A DNA stretch of 64,000 nt from Pseudopedobacter sp965218985 (GCA_965218985.1 CBDCMP010000007.1:806001-870000), one strand, 5' to 3'; shown: positions 46,532 to 55,160, counted from the first letter of the stretch. Made by a program: numbers and translations. Notes: generated from the sequence alone by a model not told the origin.

Positions 46532-47563
46532 TTAAAAAGTAAGCTTTAAAATCTCTAAACCCCAATGGGCATCTAATGCCGCATTGTCAAGATTTGTATT
46601 GTTATATTCAGCAGCTGTCCAGTCGTTATTATTATTATCAGAAAAATCCGTGGCTGAACTATAGTTAGTCCCCAAATTCATATTATAGGTTTGGATATTT
46701 ACTCCATTTCTTATTTCCCTCAAACGGAAACCTCCCGAATAGGAATCCCCATCTGCAATGGGATAAAACTGATCGCTCAAATTACCACCACCCGGGCTGT
46801 AAGTCTCTTGCTGATAATCTATATAGATGCGGCTGTGCCCGGTGTAAACGCTACTGTCGGTATAGGTGACCTCGTAATTAAAAATTTTAAAGCCTCCACT
46901 GCTGTATTGGGTGTTGATGGCGACATCAGGTTGTACGGTACGCCAGCCCTGCCCATCGCCCAAATCTATTTTTAAAGTGCTGATGGTTTTGCCGGTATTA
47001 CCAAATAGCAGACTGCTTTTAAAAATGAAACTGGCATAACCGTTAACAGATTTTATATAATCTTCTGCTGAGGAGATGGCAAAAGCCGTTTTCGAGGTAT
47101 AAGGGCTTTGTATTCGGTTGCTTACATCATACAACTGGTCATTACTGGCATACATCAGGTTTGCCGAAATGGCATCTGCCCGTAATACCTGATAATTATA
47201 ATTCAACAATAAAAGCGGAACAGGCAAAGTATCGGCAGTTGCTGCGCCTATGCTGCTATTGATGGTGGGGAAATCTGTAAAGTTGATATTGCTGTTGAAT
47301 TTTGAGCTATATAAAGAGGCATAAACACCACGCCAGATGTTCAGATTCACATAATTACTGTCGTTTAAAGTAGTATAACCTGTATGGTTGTCCATATTTA
47401 CAAATTCAACCCCGCAATCTAAGAGTATGCCCGTACTGGCTTGGCTGGCATCCACATGTTGGAAAATGTACCGGACTCTGTTTGCAAAATCATCAGGCGT
47501 GTCTTGTGCAAAAAGAAATGAGCTAAAGAGTGCCAGAAAAGGCAAGAGTAAAAGTTTTTTCAT
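46532..47563 (-). CDS. Secreted protein, probably the N-terminal part of a longer T9SS protein
   Basis: A 343-aa protein with signal peptide LLLLPFLALFSSFLFAQ. Body motifs include DDFANRVRYIFQHVDASQAS, LNIWRGVYASLYSSKF, LKIDLGDGQGWRTVQ and a final DNAALDAHWGLE. In Bacteroidota I recall such N-termini on much longer proteins, and no T9SS domain follows here, so the gene is likely truncated after DAHWGLE (final residues ILKLTF). Function unknown. A 40-bp piece of its signal-peptide DNA is repeated at 50791-50831. Confidence 0.65.
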   Translation of the reverse strand: MKKLLLLPFLALFSSFLFAQDTPDDFANRVRYIFQHVDASQASTGILLDCGVEFVNMDNHTGYTTLNDSNYVNLNIWRGVYASLYSSKFNSNINFTDFPTINSSIGAATADTLPVPLLLLNYNYQVLRADAISANLMYASNDQLYDVSNRIQSPYTSKTAFAISSAEDYIKSVNGYASFIFKSSLLFGNTGKTISTLKIDLGDGQGWRTVQPDVAINTQYSSGGFKIFNYEVTYTDSSVYTGHSRIYIDYQQETYSPGGGNLSDQFYPIADGDSYSGGFRLREIRNGVNIQTYNMNLGTNYSSATDFSDNNNNDWTAAEYNNTNLDNAALDAHWGLEILKLTF

Positions 47564-47591
47564 GATTTAAGGTTTTTAGGTTTGTAATTTT

Positions 47592-48119
47592 TTAATTAGT
47601 GTATTTCACATCAAATCTTCCGTCAGTTATATAAATTGTTTCACCCGCATCACTTTTGGCAGTAAACCAAAATTTCCCCGAAATAATTTGATTTTTTTTA
47701 TCAAATTTTGTTATTGTTAAAATACCTTCCGTTCGTTTAAAAATTTTTGAGTCTATAATATATTCTGCTTCGTTCTCAGCTAAACTTAAGTTATAAGTGC
47801 CAACGTCCAATACATTTCTAACTCCTAAGCCAATAGCTTCATTAGATTTACTTGCGCCGATACTCAAAATATTAAATTGAATAGTTGCTGTTAAACCGGA
47901 GTAAGGAAATTTTCCTTTAGGTAACCAAACTACTCCATTCACCAAACAACCAAAAGTATCCGCACCCGTTTGTGTTTCAGCGGGTAAAACTTCTTCTTTT
48001 GTGGTGTCAGATGTTTTTTTGCACTGCATACCTGTGTTAAGCAGAAAGCATACAAAAAGAAGGTAATAGATAAATGGTTTAAAGCTTAAGGCATTGAGTT
48101 TTGGAAATATATTTTTCAT
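47592..48119 (-). CDS. Lipoprotein with a 'TQTGADTFGCLVNG' motif
   Basis: A 175-aa predicted lipoprotein (hydrophobic 17-32, Cys in NTGMQCKK). The conserved-looking core LPAETQTGADTFGCLVNGVVWLPKG leads into beta strands (IQFNILSIGAS, LGVRNVLDVGTYNLSL, ILTITKFDKKNQIISGKFWF). I have seen this core in Bacteroidota lipoproteins of unknown function. It is upstream of, and probably cotranscribed with, the 46532-47563 gene. Confidence 0.7.
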   Translation of the reverse strand: MKNIFPKLNALSFKPFIYYLLFVCFLLNTGMQCKKTSDTTKEEVLPAETQTGADTFGCLVNGVVWLPKGKFPYSGLTATIQFNILSIGASKSNEAIGLGVRNVLDVGTYNLSLAENEAEYIIDSKIFKRTEGILTITKFDKKNQIISGKFWFTAKSDAGETIYITDGRFDVKYTN

Positions 48120-48212
48120 AATGTATTGTTTTTTAAAATGATACGATTTAAAGGCAATTAAAGATACAAATAATTGGATGCTAGCATATTAAGTTTTTGT
48201 TAAATTGCTCCT

Positions 48213-48270
48213 CCCCCACTGGCGCAAGTCTTACGAGCGTGAGAAAAGAGGGTAAGGAGACTTGTGCTTT
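48213..48270 (+). repeat. REP-like palindrome, left flank of the RAYT gene
   Basis: A CCCCCACTGGCGCAAGTCT head is followed by an imperfect stem: GCGCAAGTCT (48222-48231) and AGACTTGTGC (48258-48267). It ends 26 bp before the transposase ATG. Related palindromes are at 48859-50794, 52852-52910 and 53605-53647. Confidence 0.75.
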
Positions 48271-48295
48271 TGTGTAAGAACCAGTAGATTTAAAA

Positions 48296-48850
48296 ATGAG
48301 TACAAAATACAAGTTCAATGATCCTGAGGGTATTTATTTTGTTTCGTTAGCAGTAGTGGGTTGGATAGATGTTTTTACGAGGCAGGTTTACAGAGATATA
48401 CTTTTAGAAAGCTTAATTTTTTGCCAAAAAGAAAAAGGTTTGAGGATTCATGCTTGGTTAATCATGAGTAATCATATACATCTTATTATCAGCAGAAAAG
48501 AAAATCAAAAACTAGAAGATATTATGAGAGATATGAAAAAGTATTCTGCTTATAGAATCCTAAAGGAAATAAAGGAAAGTTCAACAGAAAGCCGTAAAGA
48601 GTGGATGCTATACTTATTTGCAAAAGCAGGCAAGCAAAACAGCAATAATACAAATCACCAATTTTGGAGGCAGGATAATCATCCGATAGAATTAGATTTT
48701 CACAGCAATATGTTTGAGCAGAAATTAAATTATCTTCATGAAAATCCAGTAGAAGCAGGGTTGGTGAAAAAAACATCCGATTATTTATACAGTAGTGCTA
48801 TAGATTATGAAGAAGGGAAGGGAATGTTGGAAATAGATGTGTTGCAATAA
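48296..48850 (+). CDS. REP-associated tyrosine transposase (RAYT, Y1/IS200-like)
   Basis: A 184-aa HUH single-strand transposase. The H-x-H metal motif is in HAWLIMSNHIHLIISR. The catalytic Tyr region is in EQKLNYLHENPVEAGLV, the typical end of RAYT enzymes, and the DNA-binding tail DYLYSSAIDYE follows. Such enzymes mobilise or process REP palindromes. Here REP-like sequences flank the gene in inverted orientation (48213-48270 and 48859 onward), which makes this a self-contained REP/RAYT unit. Confidence 0.92.
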   Translation: MSTKYKFNDPEGIYFVSLAVVGWIDVFTRQVYRDILLESLIFCQKEKGLRIHAWLIMSNHIHLIISRKENQKLEDIMRDMKKYSAYRILKEIKESSTESRKEWMLYLFAKAGKQNSNNTNHQFWRQDNHPIELDFHSNMFEQKLNYLHENPVEAGLVKKTSDYLYSSAIDYEEGKGMLEIDVLQ

Positions 48851-48936
48851 ATATGAACGCACAAGTCAGGCTTTCGCTCAAATCCATTTCACTAAGAGTC
48901 AAGTAGGTAAGGGCATTTCAGCCCAAACCTCTCACA

Positions 48937-48970
48937 GAACCGTACGTGAAACTCTCGCCTCATACGGCTC
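48937..48970 (-). ncRNA. Group II intron domain V
   Basis: On the minus strand it runs from GAGCCGTATGAGGCGAGAG to ACGTACGGTTC. It is exactly 34 nt, with a terminal stem GAGCCGTA/TACGGTTC and a two-part hairpin. This is the catalytic core of the ribozyme. Confidence 0.85.
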
Positions 48971-48982
48971 TTGTCATACAAA

Positions 48983-50248
48983 TTATATCCAGTTGTAAAT
49001 AGTCCAATGATAAAACATAGTAGGATAAGAGAATTTTAGCTCTTTGAGCCATTTATAGGCTTCCCCATACTTTCCCCTAAATCTTTTGTATTTATTCATT
49101 GCCCATTTGGCTATTCGAAAGTGTAAACTTCGCACCAGTTTATGCAGACCTATTTTATTGATTCTACCAAAGTAATTTATCAATCCTCGCATTTGAGTGT
49201 TGATATGTAACGCTATTTCTTGGATGCTCAAGGTACTTTGGCGATGCCAATTCTTGTCTCTCCATTCTTTTACGATTCGGGTAATTGACTTTTGGCTCAT
49301 CTCACATCCATAACCCAAGAAAACGCCCCCTGCCTCTCGCTTTGAACGATATATTCCCGGTTTGAAACTAAATCCTAGGAAATCAAATTTATTCCTATAT
49401 CCTTTCTTTTCTTTCCTACGATAATCTTTGCAATACACTAGCTGCGTCTTTGTTTCATTTAGGCGTAAATGACACTCTTGTAACCGATTTTCTATACTTA
49501 ATAGCATTTCCTTGGCTTCTGTTTCACTATGGCAATGAACTACAATATCATCTGCATAGCGTACAAATACTATGTGTGGATATTTCAGTTCCAGCCATTT
49601 GTCAAGCACATAATGAAGATACAAGTTTGCAAGTAATGGACTGATTACGCCTCCTTGAGGTGTGCCTTTCCCTTGCTTGGGCACCAGTTGCCCATCTTTG
49701 GTCTGTACTGGGCTTTCCAGCCATCTGCGGATATACATCTTCACCCATTGCTCTTCTACGTGTTTCTCTAGTGCTTTCATTAGCAACTCATGGTTTACCT
49801 CATCAAAATAACTCTTGATGTCCATGTCTATCACCCAGCCAAATGCTCTTACATTTTCTTGTATTTGCTTGATGGCTTGATGGGCACTTTTCAAGGGACG
49901 GTATCCATAAGAGTTCTCATGAAATTCAGATTCCAATCTTGGCCCTAGGTAAGACTTGATCACTTGTTGTGCAATGCGGTCGCTTACGGTGGGGATTCCT
50001 AGCTTTCTTTTTCCTCCATTGGACTTAGGTATCTCTACTTCCTTTACTGGTTTTGGAAAGTAACTTCCCGAGGCTAGTCTGTTCCATAGCTTGTACAAAT
50101 TACCCGATAAATCTGTCTGAAAATCTTCCAAACTCTCCTTATCTACTCCTGCACTACCTTGGTTAGATTTTACCTTGCGATAGGCTTCCCTTACCATGTT
50201 CTTGGTTATAGGTACCGTTTTCGATTCTGTTTCAAACAATAAATTCAT
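48983..50248 (-). CDS. ltrA: Group II intron reverse transcriptase/maturase
   Basis: A 421-aa intron-encoded protein. RT blocks in order: VREAYRKVKSNQGSAGVDK (RT0/1), RPVKEVEIPKSNGGKRKLGIP-like RT2 region (FPKPVKEVEIPKSNGGKRKL), AFGWVIDMDIKSYFDEV (RT3), GTPQGGVISPLLANLYL (RT4), VFVRYADDIVVHC (active-site YADD) and FDFLGFSF (RT7). The maturase X domain runs from about 300 to 400. No HNH endonuclease domain is seen. It sits inside the intron and should aid splicing and retrohoming. Confidence 0.93.
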   Translation of the reverse strand: MNLLFETESKTVPITKNMVREAYRKVKSNQGSAGVDKESLEDFQTDLSGNLYKLWNRLASGSYFPKPVKEVEIPKSNGGKRKLGIPTVSDRIAQQVIKSYLGPRLESEFHENSYGYRPLKSAHQAIKQIQENVRAFGWVIDMDIKSYFDEVNHELLMKALEKHVEEQWVKMYIRRWLESPVQTKDGQLVPKQGKGTPQGGVISPLLANLYLHYVLDKWLELKYPHIVFVRYADDIVVHCHSETEAKEMLLSIENRLQECHLRLNETKTQLVYCKDYRRKEKKGYRNKFDFLGFSFKPGIYRSKREAGGVFLGYGCEMSQKSITRIVKEWRDKNWHRQSTLSIQEIALHINTQMRGLINYFGRINKIGLHKLVRSLHFRIAKWAMNKYKRFRGKYGEAYKWLKELKFSYPTMFYHWTIYNWI

Positions 50249-50790
50249 CCTCTTTTTACAAGTTGCTCTAATCTTTAAAACTGCATGACCAATGCCCTTC
50301 GCTCCCTTTCCATTACAGAAGTCTCATCACTACTATGGCATTGTCCGACTTCCTGTCTTGCCTCGCTATTTCAACCTTGTAGGTAGTTCCTACTTGTGTC
50401 TTTCCGCTTTGCATCAAAACAGGATCTCTCGTGTTCCGTATAAAAGCCTAAATAAGAGTCATGCCTCCTTTATGACGATTGCCCCATAGCCGGTAATGTA
50501 AGCATCTGCCATGGTCTTTCATTTGCTCGCAAGAAAACAAACTTTTGACAATGTATTCTCTTTATCGACACTTCATCGGAGGTTCACTCTCGTTCATCTC
50601 TCTTATTCATACCTGACTGGTCTTGCCAGCCTTTTCCTCTTTCCGTTCAATACCGATTAGTTACCTAAACAGCACCGAGAGGTGGTTTGCAACCTCCGCT
50701 TACAACAGCGATTGCGGTAGACCTACTACCATCTTTTATACAGCATGTCTTAATTCGCATCAAGACTTCACGACACACCTTGCGCTAGTG

Positions 50791-50831
50791 GGGGCAAAAA
50801 GAAATGAGCTAAAGAGTGCCAGAAAAGGCAA
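50791..50831. repeat. 40-bp fragment of the 46532-47563 gene
   Basis: GCAAAAAGAAATGAGCTAAA and the following AGTGCCAGAAAAGGCAAG match 47507-47550, the signal-peptide codons of the secreted protein. It lies between the REP remnant and the truncated M43 gene, marking a rearrangement junction. Confidence 0.75.
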
Positions 50832-50844
50832 GTCTTAGTGTGTG

Positions 50845-51294
50845 CTATGTGAAAGAGCCTGACGTTGGATTGCCGTCTGGATCTACTGTCGCAAGATAAA
50901 ATCTTATACGAGTATCAGAAGATAGTGAAGCAAAAACACTTGGAGTGTTATTTGAATCTGAATTTTGCCTGCTAAAATCTTCGTTTAAAACAGTAATTTG
51001 GGAACAAATTTGGGTATCACTAATATTTTGCAGAGAGGTATTGTAAACAACATGTACAACAACGGGTATAAAAATAAAACCATCAGGATTTGACAATGAA
51101 TTTTATTGTGGTATTCCTTTTAATTCATTTTTTTCTTTTACTTCAAGTTTATTATTGAAATTATCAAGCTTAATTTTTTGCTGGGGAGTAAGAGAGTTTA
51201 AGTACTCTTGATTATAAATTGAGCCACAAATTCTTTGCCCAAAAGCCATTAAATTTATAGATAAAAGTACGATTAGAAGTAGTTGTTTTTTCAT
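50845..51294 (-). pseudogene. M43-type (pappalysin-like) metalloprotease, N-terminal fragment with nonsense codon, copy B
   Basis: Signal peptide (to MAFGQ) and RICGSIYNQEYLNSLTPQQK, then an in-frame TAA at 51103-51105, then in the same frame FIFIPVVVHVVYNTSLQNIS, ITVLNEDFSRQNSDSNNTP and LATVDPDGNPTSG. This is the conserved start of Bacteroidota M43 proteases. The sequence breaks off after PTSG at about 50860, before the HExxH zinc site, so no protease can be made. Confidence 0.8.
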
Positions 51295-51295
51295 A

Positions 51296-51679
51296 TCATC
51301 TAATTGTTAAAGTTTCTATTTTAGTTATTTCTACAGGATTTGACCATACCCTAATATTTACCCCAGTACAATATGGTCTTATCAATCCCGATATTTTTAC
51401 TTTTGCACCCTCTTGAATATCCTCAATATTCAATACCGTGGTATCACAAGGTATAAGTGATGAAAAATAATTAGGATCATCATCTGTCCTATCAAGTAAG
51501 ATATAATAATCTTTAGATGTTGACAAAGTAGACTTTTTTTCAATTGTTGCATTTACATCTTGTAAAGACTTCACGACGACGGAACTATTACATCCACAAT
51601 CTGAAATTATAGGTTCTTTGTTGGAGCATTGAGTGGCTATCAATAGCACTAAACCTGCTAGAGGCACTAAATTTTTCAT
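51296..51679 (-). CDS. Small lipoprotein, copy B of a duplicated gene
   Basis: 127 aa, lipobox IATQC, near-identical to 46073-46456. The flanking DNA on the 3' side (M43 start) is also duplicated, while the 5' side diverges about 40 bp before the ATG. Function unknown. Confidence 0.7.
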   Translation of the reverse strand: MKNLVPLAGLVLLIATQCSNKEPIISDCGCNSSVVVKSLQDVNATIEKKSTLSTSKDYYILLDRTDDDPNYFSSLIPCDTTVLNIEDIQEGAKVKISGLIRPYCTGVNIRVWSNPVEITKIETLTIR

Positions 51680-51840
51680 TTGATTTTAATTAGGTTAAGA
51701 ATTACATGGTTCTAAAGATATTACGATAAACAGGTAAATAATGATACGAATAATATTTGTTTTCACTATTGTCCGATTAAAATCGGAATTGAGATAAAAA
51801 CTCTATTTAAGCCCAATTAAAGGTGTTTTCAAATAAAAAC

Positions 51841-51946
51841 CCCTGACTTATTAACATATGTTTTACCATTAAAGCTGATTTTTTCTTGTGAGAAACTAAT
51901 ATTAAAAGTAAAAGTATAATCCAGTAAAAAGTATTGTTTTTTTCAT
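51841..51946 (-). pseudogene. Fragment of the subtilisin-like protease start, copy B
   Basis: The ATG at 51946 and the following 100 bp match the first codons of the 43201-45357 protease (through SFNGKTYVNKSG) but with small deletions that break the frame. The rest of the protease gene is missing. It lies just after the truncated lipoprotein gene, in the same order as the intact set. Confidence 0.75.
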
Positions 51947-51957
51947 GTTCTAATAGA

Positions 51958-52236
51958 TTAAGGTTGTTTTTTTACATCGACGTTAAACTTTACTGTTGCA
52001 TTAGATTTTGGAATGAGAACACCAAAGATGAAATTACCAATTGCAGTATAACCTCCATTTTGTATTTCAACATTGTAGGTTAATTCAGTAGAATCGCAAC
52101 TTAATGACACGTCTTGTTTAATAAGTTTCCCAGGTACGCCACCTAAAGCTTTTTTACCTATTAAAAGTGTATAGGTATTGCCAGAGAAGAAGACCAATAC
52201 TAAGATACTAAAAACAAATAAGTAAATTTTTTTCAT
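51958..52236 (-). CDS. Chimeric truncated lipoprotein-like protein, copy B
   Basis: 92 aa. The last 73 residues (from TYTLLIGKKALGG) are virtually identical to the C-terminal half of 45369-45836. The first 20 (MKKIYLFVFSILVLVFFSGN) are an unrelated signal peptide, so a deletion fused two genes. It overlaps the stop of the upstream lipoprotein gene by one base. Confidence 0.65.
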   Translation of the reverse strand: MKKIYLFVFSILVLVFFSGNTYTLLIGKKALGGVPGKLIKQDVSLSCDSTELTYNVEIQNGGYTAIGNFIFGVLIPKSNATVKFNVDVKKQP

Positions 52237-52739
52237 TACTTTTTTATTTTGATATTTATTTGGATGTCATTCTTTATTGAAGAAATTCCTTCTCCGTTGT
52301 AATATAAATTTAAATACTCTAGCGTAGAACCACAATCATTCTTTGCAATTTTATAAGTATAATCAATAGTGTCCCTGTCATTTTTAAAATCTATAAACAA
52401 TCTTTTATTATGTTCAACTGGTTCCAAATCATCTTGGCTATTTAGCAAGAAAATCGAAGCTCTATAATACACGTCATTAGGTTTTTCAGGAAGGGTATTC
52501 AAATAGAATTTGATCATCAAGCCATTTAGGTTATTGTCAAATAGTGATATATCACCTTTCGAAAATTTGGATAAATTTTCTTTGATTAGGTAATCATTGG
52601 TGTCTTTATCATAAAAATCAATAGTCATGAAAGCATCTGCTGCCTGTAAATAAAGTTTATTATCCTGGCATTTTTTTTTAGCACAGCCCTGGAACAATAA
52701 GGCAGTAAATAATATTAAATTGAAAAATTGAAATTTCAT
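52236..52739 (-). CDS. Lipoprotein of unknown function
   Basis: A 167-aa predicted lipoprotein (lipobox LLFQGC, then AKKKCQ). The body is beta-rich (LYLQAADAFMTIDFYDKDTN, VYYRASIFLLNSQ, IDYTYKIAKNDCGSTLEYLN). It resembles DUF-type lipoproteins found upstream of Bacteroidota surface proteins but I cannot name it. It is the first gene of the copy B block. Confidence 0.65.
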   Translation of the reverse strand: MKFQFFNLILFTALLFQGCAKKKCQDNKLYLQAADAFMTIDFYDKDTNDYLIKENLSKFSKGDISLFDNNLNGLMIKFYLNTLPEKPNDVYYRASIFLLNSQDDLEPVEHNKRLFIDFKNDRDTIDYTYKIAKNDCGSTLEYLNLYYNGEGISSIKNDIQINIKIKK

Positions 52740-52851
52740 AATATTTTGTTTTCAAAAATATACGACGTAAAGGCAATTAAAGATACAAAACTGACTCCTT
52801 ATCAGTATTAAGTTTAGGTTAAATTTGATTCATAAACTCTACACCACGATC

Positions 52852-52910
52852 GCCCCCGTTTGGAGCAAGTCTTCCGAGCGAAGGGAAAGAGCAGGGGTTG
52901 ACTTGTGTCT
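52852..52910 (+). repeat. REP-like palindrome
   Basis: A CCCCCGTTTGGAGCAAGTCTT head, shared CGAGCG loop words, and arms GCAAGTC (52865-52871) and GACTTGTG (52900-52907). Same family as the RAYT-flanking copies. Confidence 0.65.
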
Positions 52911-52992
52911 TGTCCTGAAATAGGTTTACACAATAGTAAACAACAGGCAGTAAAAACACTTTTTTATTGTAAACGTATTTCAGTATAGGACA
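52911..52992. repeat. Short MITE-like inverted-repeat element
   Basis: CTGAAATAGGTTTAC (52915-52929) and GTAAACGTATTTCAG (52969-52983) are inverted with two mismatches. Outer TGTCCT and AGGACA extend the ends. The 80-bp size and IS-like ends suggest a deletion derivative of an insertion sequence. Confidence 0.55.
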
Positions 52993-53604
52993 AATAGGAC
53001 AGAGTTAGTCATACCTTCGCCATCGGTCCGGCATCGCTTCGGGTAGGGTTCGGATAAAGGGTACTTTACCCGAAGGGATGGCGAAGCGATAACGAACAGT
53101 ACTCGGACAGCTAGTGGGTTTGGGACAGAAAGCCAAGGCGTTTGAAGGTGGAGATTTATGTGGATGGAGGATTGGGTGTACGAGCCAGAATCTTGCATCA
53201 GCTATCCTGCAATGAAGGCACAAGCCATGCAAAGCACAGGCCTTTTATCTAGGACTTGGCTAGATGAGGATGGCATAAAACTTTTTTGATCCGCCCCCAG
53301 CAACGCCGGGTTCGCCTCTTTCGATTACATTAAATTTAACTGACATCATTATGGGAATTAGTGAACAAAATAATAAGCTATGATTTAAATGTATTTGCCC
53401 TGGTAATGTGCAAGTCGACAGGGCTGAGGCGTTATATTCGGAATTTCAATAAATGTCTTTATAAAAGCTGAAAAATACAATACCCTTTTTCTGGTATTTT
53501 TATCAGCTCTACTAGCAAGGTCTCAGTGCGTTGGAGAACAGAGCCAAGGGCTGACTTTTGCTTTAATTGCTTGTTGCAAAACGCTTACTTTAATCCTAAA
53601 AAAC
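52993..53604. other. Gene-free accessory stretch with hairpins and decayed repeats
   Basis: It includes a strong stem CTTCGGGTA (53037-53045)/TACCCGAAG (53067-53075), lone half-REP words (GTGCAAGTC near 53408, GACTTTTGC near 53553) and no convincing ORF. The short minus-strand frames here look like chance. Confidence 0.5.
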
Positions 53605-53647
53605 GCAAGTCTCCCCCATGCTCTTGGTGCTGGCCCGGAAGACTTGC
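53605..53647. repeat. REP-like palindrome
   Basis: Perfect arms GCAAGTCT (53605-53612) and AGACTTGC (53640-53647) with CCCCCA in the loop. It lies 46 bp past the stop of the APC permease gene. Confidence 0.6.
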
Positions 53648-53693
53648 TGATGAGAGACCTGATTCCCTTTGCTTCCTGATAAAATCATTTGTA

Positions 53694-55160
53694 TTAAACA
53701 AGCTCCACGCGTTTGCCCTTCCATAAATAATAAACCGGGATGCCCAAAGCCACGATCAGCAATCCCCAACCACAGGTAAAAGGTTTATAGATCAGCAGGT
53801 CGATACAAATCGCCGAGGCGATGAGGACATAAATCGCTGGCAGCACCGGATAGCCGAATGCCTTGTAAGGCCTCTCCCAACCAGGTCTTTTCCTTCGCAG
53901 GATAAATAAGCCAATGATGGTGACGACATAGAAAAGCAGCGAGGAAAAAGTGCAATAATCCAGTAGCTGGCTATACGATCCAGACAAACATAAAAGACTT
54001 GACCACACCGCCTGTAAGATCAGGGCAAAACCCGGAACGTCTTTCTTATTCAGCGTACCGGCTCTACTGAAAAATACGCCATCCTTCGCCATGGCATAAT
54101 ATAGGCGAGCTCCGGAGAGGATCAAACCATTGTTGCAACCAAAAGTGGAGACCATGATCAGCAGCGCCATGATGGTAACTGCAGCACCTCCGAAAATGAC
54201 GGAGGCGGCGGCAGTGCCCACCCTGTCCTGCGAGGCAAACATAATGCCCCGCTCCACGATGGTGGCCCCATCCGGGTGCCCCACTACCGGCAACAGCATC
54301 AGGTAAGCCACATTGGCCAGCATGTAGAACACAGTGACGATGAATGTGCCGAAGAACAAACTTAAAGGGATGTTCTTCTGCGGATCTTTCACCTCTCCTG
54401 CGGTATAGGTGATGTTGTTCCAGGCATCAGAGGAGAAGAGCGACCCCACCATCGCCGAACCCACCACGCCCCACAACACCAAACCACTCAGCAATTTGGT
54501 GCTTAAAACACCCGTTCCGCTAACACTGCTCTGGTAAGGTGTCCAAAAATTCTGCAGGTTCTGCGTAAAGGCCTCACTGTTCAAACCGATGGCGATCCCC
54601 AGCACAATGATCCCCAGCAGAGCGATGATCTTCGCCAGGGTAAAAGTGGTCTGGACGATCTTCGCACTTTTTATCCCCTGCAAATTCACATACGTCAAAA
54701 AGATGATGAGGATGATGGCCAGAAACTGAGTGGCATGGAAGCTGAATCCTGCAAAGCTGAAGAACACGTTCTTCTCGTCAAAGAAAGGGATCAGCTCTGC
54801 AGTATATTTGGCGAAGGCGATGGCCACTGCGGCGATCACTCCGGTTTGGATCACCATGAACACCGCCCAGCCAAAAAGAAACCCGATCATGGGATGATAA
54901 GCCTCTTTCAGATAAACATATTGTCCGCCGGCTTTGGGCATCATGCCTGCCAGCTCCCCATAGCTCAAAGCAGCGATCAGCGTGATCACCCCCGTGAGGA
55001 GCCAGATCATCAGGATCACCCCTGGGGAGCCCACTGAACGTGCGATGTCAGAAGTCACCAAAAATATTCCGGAGCCGATCATGGATCCGGCGACGATCAT
55101 GGTAGAATCAAGGAGGCCAAGCTCCCTTTTCATGGTGGTGTGTGCAGCAGTAGGCTCCAT
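53694..55160 (-). CDS. APC family amino acid permease
   Basis: A 488-aa inner-membrane transporter with about 13 hydrophobic helices. The first helix carries the unwound substrate motif MIVAGSMIGSGIFLV. Other family marks are MPKAGGQYVYLKEAYHPMIGFLFGW-type helix 3 (PKAGGQYVYLKEAY), NITYTAGEVKDPQKNIP and RRKRPGWERPYKAFGYP. This profile fits cationic/neutral amino acid transporters; the substrate is undetermined. The ATG at 55160 is preferred, since the longer frame adds a stray hydrophobic leader. Divergent from hppA. Confidence 0.92.
   Translation of the reverse strand: MEPTAAHTTMKRELGLLDSTMIVAGSMIGSGIFLVTSDIARSVGSPGVILMIWLLTGVITLIAALSYGELAGMMPKAGGQYVYLKEAYHPMIGFLFGWAVFMVIQTGVIAAVAIAFAKYTAELIPFFDEKNVFFSFAGFSFHATQFLAIILIIFLTYVNLQGIKSAKIVQTTFTLAKIIALLGIIVLGIAIGLNSEAFTQNLQNFWTPYQSSVSGTGVLSTKLLSGLVLWGVVGSAMVGSLFSSDAWNNITYTAGEVKDPQKNIPLSLFFGTFIVTVFYMLANVAYLMLLPVVGHPDGATIVERGIMFASQDRVGTAAASVIFGGAAVTIMALLIMVSTFGCNNGLILSGARLYYAMAKDGVFFSRAGTLNKKDVPGFALILQAVWSSLLCLSGSYSQLLDYCTFSSLLFYVVTIIGLFILRRKRPGWERPYKAFGYPVLPAIYVLIASAICIDLLIYKPFTCGWGLLIVALGIPVYYLWKGKRVELV

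Larger units (their letters stand above)
48898..50778 (-). mobile_element. Group II intron, complete, likely class C-like
   Basis: The 1881-bp intron begins GTGTGTCGTG at 50778 and ends CTACTTGAC at 48898. It carries a ribozyme 5' region (50249-50778), the maturase gene and a canonical 34-nt domain V (48937-48970) followed by a domain VI hairpin (GGGCTGAAATGCCC). It is inserted inside a REP palindrome. Group IIC introns are known to choose stem-loop DNA, and its reverse transcriptase lacks an evident endonuclease domain, both consistent with that class. Confidence 0.88.
48859..50794 (-). repeat. REP-like palindrome, right flank, split by the group II intron
   Basis: On the minus strand CCCCCACTAGCGCAAG (50794-50779) lies before the intron, and TCTTAGTGAAATGG leading to GACTTGTGC (48897-48859) after it. 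Joined, they form a palindrome like the left one, arms GCGCAAGTC and GACTTGTGC. The two exon parts fit together without gap, which fixes the intron borders. Confidence 0.75.

Noticed and set aside
52980..53232. Two overlapping minus-strand frames of 72-75 aa
   Set aside because: Pro/Cys/Arg-rich chance translation of hairpin-rich repeat DNA, no start context.
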